From NCBI GenBank assembly GCA_020852175.1, contig JADZBH010000043.1, positions 1 to 32,012 on the forward strand: a stretch of 32,012 nucleotides of DNA, in the 5' to 3' direction. How positions within the stretch are numbered: position 1 is the first letter of the stretch; every line of letters starts with the position of its first letter. A program made the translations under genes and the position numbers. This document shows positions 24,666-31,913 of this stretch, one piece after another. The notes beneath the pieces were generated by a model that saw only the letters and a program-made list of their open reading frames with translations, was not told the DNA's origin and ran no database searches. The DNA comes from Bryobacterales bacterium (GTDB lineage: Bacteria > Acidobacteriota > Terriglobia > Bryobacterales > Bryobacteraceae).

Positions 24666-26102
24666 CTACGCCGTGCCGGTCTCCACCAGACGCAGCATGC
24701 TGAGATTCACGCTCAGGTCCCGGTGATCGCCTGCCGCCCGCCAAACCGGCCCTGCCGAGACCTCCACCGTATATTCCGGCGCGTTGTCCACCGGCTGTTC
24801 CAGCACGAAGAGGCCGGTGCGTTCGAGTGTCCACACGCGCGGCGCTGCGCCATTCACGGCAATGGCTACCGTGACGGGCGCGCCATGCTGGAAGCAGTCC
24901 GCGGGAGCATACCCTCGCACGCGAAGCAGCAGCGGGCCGGGCCGCACCCTGCGCAGACGGGCCGCGGCGCGCGATGCAATCCAGCGGTACTTGTTGCCGA
25001 AGACCCCTTCCAGCGGATGCCAGCCCGAAAGCAATTTCGCTTCATGGCCGGGTAATGAGAAATCGATGACGTCCTCGCGGTCGCCGGGGTAGAGTTCCTT
25101 CCGGTCGGCAAGTTTAAGAACGTTGTAAACGCCTCCCTCGTTGGGGGCGTCATAGGCGCAGGCGGCACAGCGCAGCGTGTCGGCCTCGTCACGCTGGAGC
25201 GGACCATGACAGTCCGGGCAGCGCAGATAACGCTCGAAGCTCTCCATGGAAGCGGGGATTTCCGGCGAACTTCCGGACTTCCGGCAGAACGCCGCCAGCG
25301 TGCCGCCCAGCAGCCGCGCGGGCACCCAATCGGTTCCATACCGGTCGATCCGCCGCCCGATCCTTCTCATGCCGGTTTCGCCCCAGCCATGGCTGCGCAC
25401 GAAAATTTCATACTCGGCCGTTTCGAAGTGGCGGTCGATCAGCCGTTTCCAGTCGCGCAGGAACATCGAGTGGTTCTGGCGGATCCCGAAGCTCTCCTCC
25501 TGGTGCGCACCGATGACATCACGCACCAGATAGCCGAGCAAACCGTTGTGGTAAAGCGTCCGCTCCCACCCGCGCATGGTCTCGAAGTACGGAGCACGAA
25601 ACAGCCCCAGCGTGAGCAGACGCTTCAGAGGCTCCTCGGCGAAGTAGAAGACCCCGCCGGGCGCCAGTACGCGGTGAACCTCGCGGAAAACCGGTTCGAT
25701 GTCGAGAAACTGGCTCAACATCTGGAACGCGCACACCAGCCGCAGCGAATTGTCGGCGAAGGGCAGGTTCAGCGCGTCGCCCGCCACGCGAACGGGCGCG
25801 CGGGAGAGCCCCCAACGTTCCTGCAACGCCATTCCGTGGCGCAAGGCGTCGGCCGAGATATCGAGCGCGAAGCCGCTGGCGCCATACTCGTTGCACAGCA
25901 TGTAGCTGGTGTGGCCGGCATTGGCGCCGATCTCGAGAAAGGGCGACAGCGGACCGGTGAACTCCCGGTGCTTGGCCAGCAAGGCCCCCCGGCGCGCGTT
26001 CTCTTCGGCGTAGACTCGGGTGGCGCGGTCCGGTTCGCCCAGCGAGGCGAAGTTGTGAAACTCCACCTGTGCGCGTTTCACCGAGAGCGATTGAGCTTCC
26101 AT
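24666..26102 (-). CDS. Methyltransferase / zinc ribbon / beta-sandwich fusion
   Basis: A 478-aa protein of three parts. Residues 40-215 form a class I SAM methyltransferase with motif I F-L-E-I-G-A-N-A-G (55-63), an acidic A-L-D-I turn, G-D-A-L-N-L-P-F, and the post-motif V-L-A-P-G-G. Residues 290-325 form a Trm112-like zinc ribbon with Cys295, Cys298, Cys312 and Cys315. Residues 385-470 look like a beta-sandwich (V-R-G-Y-A-P-A-D, then alternating strands), resembling C-terminal domains attached to some glycan-modifying enzymes. The substrate is unknown; a glycan or lipid carrier is plausible. GGAG lies six bases before the ATG. It follows the lipoprotein gene after 18 bp. Confidence 0.8.
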   Translation of the reverse strand: MEAQSLSVKRAQVEFHNFASLGEPDRATRVYAEENARRGALLAKHREFTGPLSPFLEIGANAGHTSYMLCNEYGASGFALDISADALRHGMALQERWGLSRAPVRVAGDALNLPFADNSLRLVCAFQMLSQFLDIEPVFREVHRVLAPGGVFYFAEEPLKRLLTLGLFRAPYFETMRGWERTLYHNGLLGYLVRDVIGAHQEESFGIRQNHSMFLRDWKRLIDRHFETAEYEIFVRSHGWGETGMRRIGRRIDRYGTDWVPARLLGGTLAAFCRKSGSSPEIPASMESFERYLRCPDCHGPLQRDEADTLRCAACAYDAPNEGGVYNVLKLADRKELYPGDREDVIDFSLPGHEAKLLSGWHPLEGVFGNKYRWIASRAAARLRRVRPGPLLLRVRGYAPADCFQHGAPVTVAIAVNGAAPRVWTLERTGLFVLEQPVDNAPEYTVEVSAGPVWRAAGDHRDLSVNLSMLRLVETGTA

Positions 26103-26120
26103 GTTCTCCGGCTCGCTTCC

Positions 26121-26894
26121 TCAGTTTTCCCCAAGCGCGGGTGGCTGCACCCACTCTCCATCGCGCATCGCTCGTTCGATTTTCACCAGGCAGGCGATAT
26201 CTTCGCGCGGATCGCACTTCATGACGTACAGGTTCGCTGGCGCGCCGGCCTCGATGCGTCCTCTTCGCGCACCGCCCTGCGCGGCATGCCAAGTGCTCGC
26301 CTGGATGATGGCCGCGGCGGGCAGACCGGCCTCGCTCAAGAACTTCCATTCGCGATGAGCCGATCCGCCGCCATCCACGCCCAGTTTCACACCGGCATCG
26401 AAAAGCGCCTTCACCTGTTCCTTGGCCTGTTGCAGATGATGGGGCTCGGTCTCCAGCAGAATGAGCGTGGGAAACACGATGACACCGCGCGTGCGCAGTG
26501 CTTCCACAAGATCCGGGCTGATGCGCGCCTCATCGACAGGCATACCCTTCACCATCTTGCGCCCCGCCTCGACAAGCGCGCGCAGTTGAGCCTGGGTGCG
26601 GAAGCGTGGATCATAGCTCATGTTGCCGAGTCTCACGGGAGTGGGAACCAGAAAGCGTCCGCTCAGGTCAATTTTCTCCGACCCGGGCGGGATGGGCAAC
26701 GTGGGCTGATCACCCACGGCCTTGAAGCGGCCGTCCGCCACGATCACGACAGCACGATCCACCACGGCGCGCGTCGCCGTGTCGAAAAGCGTGGCGCCGA
26801 GAATCACCTTCGGGCTGCCGGAAGCCCCGCCGCCACACGAAGTAAGCATGGAGACCGCACCGAGACAGAGGAGAAGACGAGCGGAAAGATTCAT
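26121..26894 (-). CDS. Amidohydrolase-like lipoprotein lacking the metal site
   Basis: A 257-aa protein with a lipoprotein signal (L-L-L-C-L-G-A-V-S-M-L-T-S-C, lipid Cys20). The N-terminal strand region (D-G-R-F-K-A-V-G, then I-D-L-S-G-R-F-L-V-P) and the C-terminal region (G-V-K-L-G-V-D-G-G, then A-G-A-P-A-N-L-Y-V-M and M-R-D-G-E-W-V) match imidazolonepropionase-like amidohydrolases. The usual P-G-L-I-D-x-H-x-H is replaced by P-T-P-V-R-L-G-N, and much of the barrel is missing (257 against about 430 aa). Catalysis by the standard metal site is unlikely. It may be a decayed or repurposed binding protein. It starts in an ATGA overlap with the HAD gene. Confidence 0.7.
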   Translation of the reverse strand: MNLSARLLLCLGAVSMLTSCGGGASGSPKVILGATLFDTATRAVVDRAVVIVADGRFKAVGDQPTLPIPPGSEKIDLSGRFLVPTPVRLGNMSYDPRFRTQAQLRALVEAGRKMVKGMPVDEARISPDLVEALRTRGVIVFPTLILLETEPHHLQQAKEQVKALFDAGVKLGVDGGGSAHREWKFLSEAGLPAAAIIQASTWHAAQGGARRGRIEAGAPANLYVMKCDPREDIACLVKIERAMRDGEWVQPPALGEN

Positions 26895-27574
26895 GCGAGC
26901 AGACTCCGGCAATCGAGCGAGCGGAGGTCATCCAGAAGAAGATCGGGCGAATGGCCGGCCAACTCGGCCCGCGACGACAGGCCGGTTTGCACGGCGATGG
27001 AGCGGATGGAGTTGGCACGGGCGGCGTGGATGTCGTTCGGATGGTCGCCCACCAGCCAAAGCCGCGTTTCACGGCCAATCCAGCCGCGGCGGCGCGCCTG
27101 CGCCAGCGCCAATCCCCCGAGAAAAGCGCGGGTGTGTCCCATCTCGGCGAAAGCTCCGAAGCGAAGATACTGGCGTAGCCCGGCACTTTCCATCTTGCGC
27201 CAGGCGATCGCGGAGAGGTTGCCGGTGACCAGGCCGGCGGGTATGTCATTCCTGCGCAGCCGCCGTAGGAGCGCGCGAGCGCCGGGACATACATGCGCGT
27301 GGAGATCGCGCGGAGCCGTTTGCCTGTAGATGAGTTGCGCATCGCGTAGAATGCGAGGCACGGCGCGGTTCACGGAAGGACCCGTGGCGCCGGCACGGGC
27401 CAGCATCGCCGCGACGATATCGCCGTCGAGCATACCCTGCACCGGGATTCCTTCCGTGGTCACGGAAATTCCGATGGCTCGGCGCACCGCTTCCTCAAGC
27501 GCTTTCCGGTGGTGAGGCCCGGCGCGGCGGATCAGCGTTCCGTCGATATCGAACAACACAACCGCGGCGGCCAC
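26891..27574 (-). CDS. HAD-family phosphatase (phosphoglycolate phosphatase-like)
   Basis: A HAD-superfamily hydrolase of about 227 aa. Motif I is D-I-D-G-T-L with nucleophile Asp9, motif II is V-T-G-N, and motif IV is V-G-D-H-P-N-D. A helical cap (about 15-95) follows motif I, as in Gph/PGMB-type phosphatases acting on small phosphorylated metabolites. The frame is open to 27700, but the extension is unlike the family. I chose GTG 27574 because motif I then starts at residue 9 as usual. No strong ribosome site precedes it, and a TATAGT box about 20-25 bp upstream could be its promoter. It begins the minus-strand run with the lipoprotein, methyltransferase and ABC genes. Confidence 0.83.
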   Translation of the reverse strand: MAAAVVLFDIDGTLIRRAGPHHRKALEEAVRRAIGISVTTEGIPVQGMLDGDIVAAMLARAGATGPSVNRAVPRILRDAQLIYRQTAPRDLHAHVCPGARALLRRLRRNDIPAGLVTGNLSAIAWRKMESAGLRQYLRFGAFAEMGHTRAFLGGLALAQARRRGWIGRETRLWLVGDHPNDIHAARANSIRSIAVQTGLSSRAELAGHSPDLLLDDLRSLDCRSLLA

Positions 27575-27708
27575 TATGTCTGGAATGATCCCTCGCCCAC
27601 TACTATACCTGACGATGAAAAATTCTTCGCTAACCCGATACGCGGCAACACCGGGGAGTAACGGAGCGGCGGGCCGCGCAGCGGGCTGTTTTGCAGCCAT
27701 GCTGGCGG

Positions 27709-27732
27709 TTGTATGGGGCAGCCCCGTACAAT
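27709..27732 (+). promoter_or_regulatory. Palindrome overlapping a TACAAT -10 box
   Basis: TTGTATGGGGC and GCCCCGTACAA form an 11-bp inverted repeat around one base, with one T/G mismatch. The right arm overlaps TACAAT (27727-27732), nine bases before the ATG at 27741. This would give a leaderless or nearly leaderless transcript whose promoter could be blocked by a dimeric repressor. The rest of the 27575-27740 gap shows only a small GGCTG/CAGCC hairpin. Confidence 0.4.
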
Positions 27733-27740
27733 AGGCTGAG

Positions 27741-28241
27741 ATGCAGGTATTGCAGGCTGGCTCGCATAAGCTTCTTTATCTCGAGCTGGAAGAAGAGGTG
27801 ATTCAGGAGATCCTCACGCAACTGGGCCTTGAGGCGCGGTTGTCGAATGACCAGCGTGTGTTCACGCTGGAGCTGCAGGCTCCCGGCAGGCAGGCGCCGC
27901 TCCTTTTGTTCGATGCCGCCGACCCCGGCAACCTTGGCTGGTTTTCGCGCTGCCAGTTCTACGTGGACGGCAAGACGGCCACCGTGCTGCAAACCCCCAT
28001 CCGCATCGCCAACGTGAGTGACGGCCGCGGCCATCCAATTCCGAACGCGCTTCGAGTTCAGATCTCCAAGGAATTACCGCCGAACTTCCGTCTGCCCGGC
28101 AAGAACCCGGTGAATGAGCAAAGCCTCTACGGCGTGCTGTTCAACTTCCTCAGCGCACTTTTGAACACTGGTGTCGCGGTGTGCGGAGGGACCTTGGTGA
28201 AGCCCCTGGCGGGCCGTGGCGACGCCGATACGCGCGGCTAA
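27741..28241 (+). CDS. Hypothetical protein
   Basis: A 166-aa protein that I do not recognise. It is probably soluble, with an acidic start (L-E-L-E-E-E-V-I-Q-E-I-L), a central stretch rich in likely beta-strands (residues 40-110), and a hydrophobic segment near 128-150. No signal peptide, metal motif or cysteine pattern is seen. It is divergent from the HAD gene across 166 bp and stands alone on the plus strand, with a gene-free stretch after it. Codon use is like the neighbours, which supports a real gene. The ATG at 27741 has only a weak ribosome site and follows a possible -10 box very closely. Confidence 0.6.
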   Translation: MQVLQAGSHKLLYLELEEEVIQEILTQLGLEARLSNDQRVFTLELQAPGRQAPLLLFDAADPGNLGWFSRCQFYVDGKTATVLQTPIRIANVSDGRGHPIPNALRVQISKELPPNFRLPGKNPVNEQSLYGVLFNFLSALLNTGVAVCGGTLVKPLAGRGDADTRG

Positions 28242-28596
28242 GGCGTCCACTTAGGGGCTACAACTTAGAACCTCCGTCCCGGTTCCCAAACCGCCCGGTT
28301 CTCCAGTACGCCCCGCCACGAATTCAGTACCAAAGACTCTGTCTCCATCCACCCGCCAATTTTACTCTCGACCTGTATCCGGTTCCTGTCCCCAGCACAG
28401 TCCGGATGCATCGGGCGCTTCCAACCCGCGCACGGAGGCGCCCACCATCGGAACTTTTCTGAGTGAGGGGGCGGGAGTTTCGTCAAAATCCGGCTGCCGC
28501 CAGACCATGCAGAGCGCACAGCGCCGCCGGTTCTGGCACTAACAAGGGCGGAGGCGTCTCCGGAGGAGGGGACTACTCCGCCCGATTTTTCTTCCA
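28242..28596. other. Gene-free stretch of 355 bp
   Basis: Short open frames on both strands lack ribosome sites and family signals, and they are rich in Pro, Arg and Ser, as expected for non-coding GC-rich DNA. The only structure I can support is a terminator-like hairpin near the right end. The left part is less GC-rich and could be 3' untranslated RNA of the hypothetical gene or a decayed gene. Confidence 0.5.
28546..28590 (+). terminator. Terminator-like hairpin with T-tract
   Basis: GGGCGGAG (28546-28553) pairs with CTCCGCCC (28576-28583) and is followed by GATTTTT, the layout of a factor-independent terminator on the plus strand. The loop is long (22 bases) but contains a smaller CTCCGGAG palindrome. 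It sits just beyond the end of the convergent FG-GAP gene, so it could also end antisense transcription. Confidence 0.4.
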
Positions 28597-29724
28597 TCAT
28601 CGCGCCGCGCGCGTCTTGTTCTCGAACAAATAAAGTCCGCCCTTGCCGCCCACGGCGAAGTCAGGATCGCCATCGCCATCGGTGTCGCCCACGGCGATCT
28701 GCATGCCGGCTCCCGTCATGCCGCCATACTCGATGATGTGGCGGGCCCAGGAGACGCCTTTGCCCTGCGGCGCGATCAATGGTTCGTACCAGTAGATGCC
28801 GAGCGGATCGCGCGAGCCGGGATCGTGATCGTGAGCCAGAAACCGCTTGCCGCTGATCAGGTCCTTACGGCCGTCGCCGTTGAGGTCGGCCAGCACCGTG
28901 GCGTGCGCCTGAGACCAGACATCTTCGAACACCTGCTTCTTCCAAGTGCCGTCGGCTAGCCGTTCCATCCAGAATATGCCGTAGTCATGAGCGTTGGAGG
29001 TGATGACGTCGGGCCGCCCGTCGCCATTCACATCGTGGACATGGAGCAAGCCGAGGTGCTCCTTGAAATCCCAGTCGGCGTGCAATTGCCAGTTGCCCGC
29101 CACACCCGGCCCGGGCGCCTGCAGCCATCCCTTTGGTGTGAGTATGTCGATGCGTCCATCGCCGTTCACGTCGCCCGCGCCGATGCCATGGCCGAACGAT
29201 TGATCGGCCACCTGATGGCGCACCCATTGGCCTGCTTTGAACTCATACCACGCGGTGACCGCCTTGCCGCCGTACTGGGGCAGCACCTCGCGCGCCTGGC
29301 CATCGCCGTCCATATCCACGAGGAAGGCGAATTCCGTATTCATGCCGGTATCCACGGCGCCTTCCTTCCAGGCGCCCTTTCCCTTGCCGGGGTTTCGCCA
29401 CCAGGAGACCTTCTTGCCGAACCAGTGGGCGGTGATGAGATCGACGTGGCCGTCGCCATCCACGTCCAGCGGCAGGTCGCTGAACGCATCGATGTAGTTG
29501 TTTTGGAAAAGCAGTTCGCGAAACTGGTGTTTCGTCCAGCGTGGCGCCTCGTACCAGTTCTCGCCCGAAACGATGTCGAGTTTGCCGTCGGCATTGATAT
29601 CGGCCAAGGCGCACGTCTCGCTGGCGCCGGCGTCGATGCGATGCTTCTCGAACACGATGTCGGCGGACCGGGTGGCGGCCGGCAGCAGCGTAGCGGCCAG
29701 GAGAGGGATGAATAGTTTCCTCAT
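28597..29724 (-). CDS. Secreted FG-GAP/VCBS-repeat beta-propeller protein
   Basis: A 375-aa protein with a Sec signal peptide (about residues 1-21). It has seven calcium-loop repeats of the D-x-(D/N)-x-D-G type, starting near residues 42, 87, 137, 185, 231, 280 and 347, for example D-V-N-G-D-G-R-I-D. Seven such repeats fit a seven-bladed propeller with calcium in each blade. No catalytic domain is attached. Such proteins bind carbohydrates or surfaces outside the cell. AGGA lies about eight bases before the ATG. It follows the sulfatase gene after 22 bp and is probably on the same transcript. Confidence 0.9.
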   Translation of the reverse strand: MRKLFIPLLAATLLPAATRSADIVFEKHRIDAGASETCALADINADGKLDIVSGENWYEAPRWTKHQFRELLFQNNYIDAFSDLPLDVDGDGHVDLITAHWFGKKVSWWRNPGKGKGAWKEGAVDTGMNTEFAFLVDMDGDGQAREVLPQYGGKAVTAWYEFKAGQWVRHQVADQSFGHGIGAGDVNGDGRIDILTPKGWLQAPGPGVAGNWQLHADWDFKEHLGLLHVHDVNGDGRPDVITSNAHDYGIFWMERLADGTWKKQVFEDVWSQAHATVLADLNGDGRKDLISGKRFLAHDHDPGSRDPLGIYWYEPLIAPQGKGVSWARHIIEYGGMTGAGMQIAVGDTDGDGDPDFAVGGKGGLYLFENKTRAAR

Positions 29725-29746
29725 GACGGGGTTCCTTTGCGCGGGG

Positions 29747-31222
29747 TTAGGGACGGCTGTTCTTCAACCATTCGTCGTAGGCGTGTCTGCGTGGGCCGGT
29801 GTAGCGGATAGTATCGAAGAAGCCGGAGCGGCCGAGCATGCGGGGGTCGCCATCGCCTCGCAGCGTCTCCTCCATGTTCTCGAGCATCTTACGCTTCACC
29901 AGCGCCAGTTTCGGATCGGAGGCGAGGTTGTTCAGACATTCCTTGTCCGTGCGCATGTCGTAGAGTTCTTCGGCTGGACGCTTGCCGAACGACATCCGGT
30001 AGTATTTATCAAAGCCGCTGATGAGAAGTGTTTTCGTGGGTGAATCATCGACATTGCGGTAGCCGGTTTCGGGGTTTCCGGCGGGCCAGGCATCGGGCTC
30101 GTAATTGCGGATATAGAGGTAGCCGGGCGTGCGCATGGCACGGACGGGATAGCCGGCGTCGTTGGGACGGCCCAGATCGTGCCGCTCCTTGGCCACGAGC
30201 ATGACGTTGCGCGTGGGATCGACGGAGCCTGACTTGCCCGAGCTGAGGACGTTGACGAAACTTCTGCCCGTCATGGTGGAGGCCGGTGGGACGCCAGCCG
30301 CTTCACATATGGTGGGCGCGAAGTCGCGGGTGTTGATGAAGTCGTCCACCACGCGCCCGCCCTTCACGCGCGCGCCCCAGCGCACGGCGAGCGGAATGTG
30401 AAAACCGTCTTCATAGATCTGGCCCTTGACGCGGGGAAAGGGCATGCCGTGATCGGAAGTGGACAGGACAAGGGTATTCTCGAGTTCGCCTATCTCTTCC
30501 AACTTCTTCAAGGCGCGGCCAATGTGCGAGTCGAACCATTCGACTTCGAGCGCATAGTCAAGCAGGTCGCTCCGCACGGCCGGCGTATCGGGCAGATAGC
30601 CGGGAACGGTGACCTCGGAAGGGTTGCGTCCGGCGCGCCGCCCGGAACCTTCTTCATAGGCGCGGTGCGGTTCCTGGCCTCCAAGCCAGAAGCAGAACGG
30701 AGTGTCCGCGGGACGCTGGGCCAGGAAATCCTCGAAGTTGCCCGCGTAGTCGCGATTGGCGATGCCTGTGTAGGGGGGCTTATTCGTACGGTTCTGGAAT
30801 TCCTTGCCGGCCGGGTTGTGCGGCCAGCCGGTGGACTGATAGTCGCCTGGTCCCCAGCCCTTGCCGGTCATGCCCACGAAGTAACCCGCCTTTTCGAGCA
30901 CGTCGGGGTAGACGGCGAATTCGTTGGGGAAGATGCTGTAATGATTGATTGCTTCTTTTAACTGCCATGTGTTGCGGCCAGTGAGAATCGTAGCCCGGCA
31001 TGGGGAGCATTTGGGGTTTGAGGTGAAGCAGTTGGTGAACAGGACGCCTTCACGAGCGATGCGGTCGAAGGACGGCGTCTTCACCCAGGAGCAGCCATAG
31101 GCGCCGGCGTGCTGATGCCCCCAATCGTCATGGATGCAGAAGAGAATGTTCGGACGCTTACCTGCTTGCGCGGCCAGCGGGGCGGCCAACAGGGTTTGAA
31201 GAAAATGGCGGCGGTGGATCAT
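29747..31222 (-). CDS. Exported sulfatase, Cys-type
   Basis: A 491-aa arylsulfatase-family enzyme that removes sulfate esters, probably from a polysaccharide. The leader (IHRRHFLQTLLAAPLAAQA) carries twin arginines and fits Tat export. Metal residues Asp32-Asp33 lie in C-I-H-D-D-W. The formylglycine precursor is Cys72 in C-S-P-C-R with Arg76, and Lys121, His186, Asp257-His258 (T-S-D-H-G) and Lys266 complete the site. Cys72 must be converted to formylglycine by a maturase, which is not in the window. The substrate is unknown. The neighbouring propeller protein may bind the same polymer. Confidence 0.93.
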   Translation of the reverse strand: MIHRRHFLQTLLAAPLAAQAGKRPNILFCIHDDWGHQHAGAYGCSWVKTPSFDRIAREGVLFTNCFTSNPKCSPCRATILTGRNTWQLKEAINHYSIFPNEFAVYPDVLEKAGYFVGMTGKGWGPGDYQSTGWPHNPAGKEFQNRTNKPPYTGIANRDYAGNFEDFLAQRPADTPFCFWLGGQEPHRAYEEGSGRRAGRNPSEVTVPGYLPDTPAVRSDLLDYALEVEWFDSHIGRALKKLEEIGELENTLVLSTSDHGMPFPRVKGQIYEDGFHIPLAVRWGARVKGGRVVDDFINTRDFAPTICEAAGVPPASTMTGRSFVNVLSSGKSGSVDPTRNVMLVAKERHDLGRPNDAGYPVRAMRTPGYLYIRNYEPDAWPAGNPETGYRNVDDSPTKTLLISGFDKYYRMSFGKRPAEELYDMRTDKECLNNLASDPKLALVKRKMLENMEETLRGDGDPRMLGRSGFFDTIRYTGPRRHAYDEWLKNSRP

Positions 31223-31264
31223 CTCAGCTCGTTGATCGTATCACCCCACCTGCCGTACGGCTGC

Positions 31265-31293
31265 TAGAATAAGGAAGTTTGGCCTTTCGGCCA
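31265..31293 (+). promoter_or_regulatory. Likely tRNA-Gln promoter and leader hairpin
   Basis: TGCTAGAAT gives an extended -10 box (TAGAAT at 31265-31270) about 33 bp before the tRNA. A small hairpin TGGCC-TTTC-GGCCA (31280-31293) lies in the leader and would be removed during 5' processing. No good -35 box is seen. Confidence 0.4.
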
Positions 31294-31303
31294 TACTCCC
31301 TGC

Positions 31304-31377
31304 TCCCCGGTCGTCTAACGGTAGGACAGCGGCCTTTGGAGCCGTGAATCGTGGTTCGAATCCATGCCGGGGAGCCA
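31304..31377 (+). tRNA. tRNA-Gln (anticodon TTG)
   Basis: A complete cloverleaf: acceptor TCCCCGG with CCGGGGA (the U1-A72 pair typical of tRNA-Gln), anticodon stem GCGGC/GCCGT around loop CTTTGGA giving anticodon TTG, T arm CGTGG-TTCGAAT-CCATG, discriminator G and an encoded CCA. An integrase gene begins 83 bp downstream, so the 3' end of this tRNA is the likely attachment site of an integrated element. Confidence 0.95.
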
Positions 31378-31418
31378 CATATTTTAGAATCTATAACTTA
31401 CAGGCATAGCAGAGCCCG

Positions 31419-31460
31419 TTGTACACGGGGTGGTACAAAAACCGGGTGTATAATCCGGTT
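31419..31460 (+). promoter_or_regulatory. Integrase promoter with two inverted repeats
   Basis: A consensus TATAAT (31449-31454) lies within a perfect inverted repeat AACCGG-N9-CCGGTT (31440-31460), which ends directly at the GTG start. A second inverted repeat TTGTAC-N8-GTACAA (31419-31438) lies just upstream. This is an operator-like layout that could allow repression, and the short distance implies a leaderless message. Confidence 0.45.
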
Positions 31461-31913
31461 GTGGCCCTCACTATCTACCGTCGGCACTCCGTCGATTGCA
31501 GGGTCCACAAGCTCCGGCTCAAAGCCTACGAGAAGAAATATTTCAAGGATTGCGACTGCCCGATCTGGCTGACGGGAAGCACCGACACGGAGCGCTATCC
31601 GCGTCAGGCGCTCGGTGTCCGCGACTGGCCTGCCGCGGAAGCGAAGCTCCGATCACTCAACGCAACGAGCAAGGACCAGACGGTCCACGGTCCGAAGCTG
31701 GAAGACTGCATCACGCGCTACCTCGATGCGCGCGATGACGTGAAGCCGAAAACGCTGGCGCAATACAAGCTGCTACTCGGCAGGCTGAAGGACTTCGCCC
31801 ACGGCAAGAACAAGTTCTTCATCCGCGAAGTGAGCATCGATGTTCTGGAAGATTTCAAGACATACGGCCTCGCGGGCCTGGCGGGCTATAGTGGTCCCAG
31901 GAATTCAGACTAG
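31461..31913 (+). pseudogene. Tyrosine recombinase (integrase), truncated by IS insertion
   Basis: The N-terminal 143 residues of a phage-type tyrosine recombinase. They include a C-D-C-P-I-W zinc-like segment near residues 33-38, the T-D-T-E-R-Y-P-R-Q region, and a core-binding (SAM-like) domain (about 75-143, with Y-L-D-A-R and A-Q-Y-K-L-L-L-G-R-L). The catalytic domain with Arg, His and Tyr is missing: at about 31890 the frame enters an IS3-type end and stops after a few foreign codons. The rest of the gene may lie beyond the IS, outside the window. The start is GTG 31461 (ALTIYRRHS); an ATG at 31419 lies in the promoter region. Its place next to tRNA-Gln is typical of an element integrated in a tRNA gene. 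Confidence 0.8.

Noticed and set aside
25206..27329. Plus-strand open frame of 707 codons
   Set aside because: It lies antisense to the well-supported methyltransferase, lipoprotein and HAD genes and has no family signal or ribosome site.
28265..28600. Minus-strand open frame of 111 codons in the gene-free stretch
   Set aside because: No ribosome site, a low-complexity Ser/Gly/Pro/Arg composition and no family signal. It also runs through the terminator-like hairpin.
27709..31438. Shared regulon for the TTGTA/TACAA palindromes at 27709 and 31419
   Set aside because: The arms are similar, but spacing differs (11 versus 8 bases between the 6-base arms) and there are only two cases, so chance is a fair explanation.
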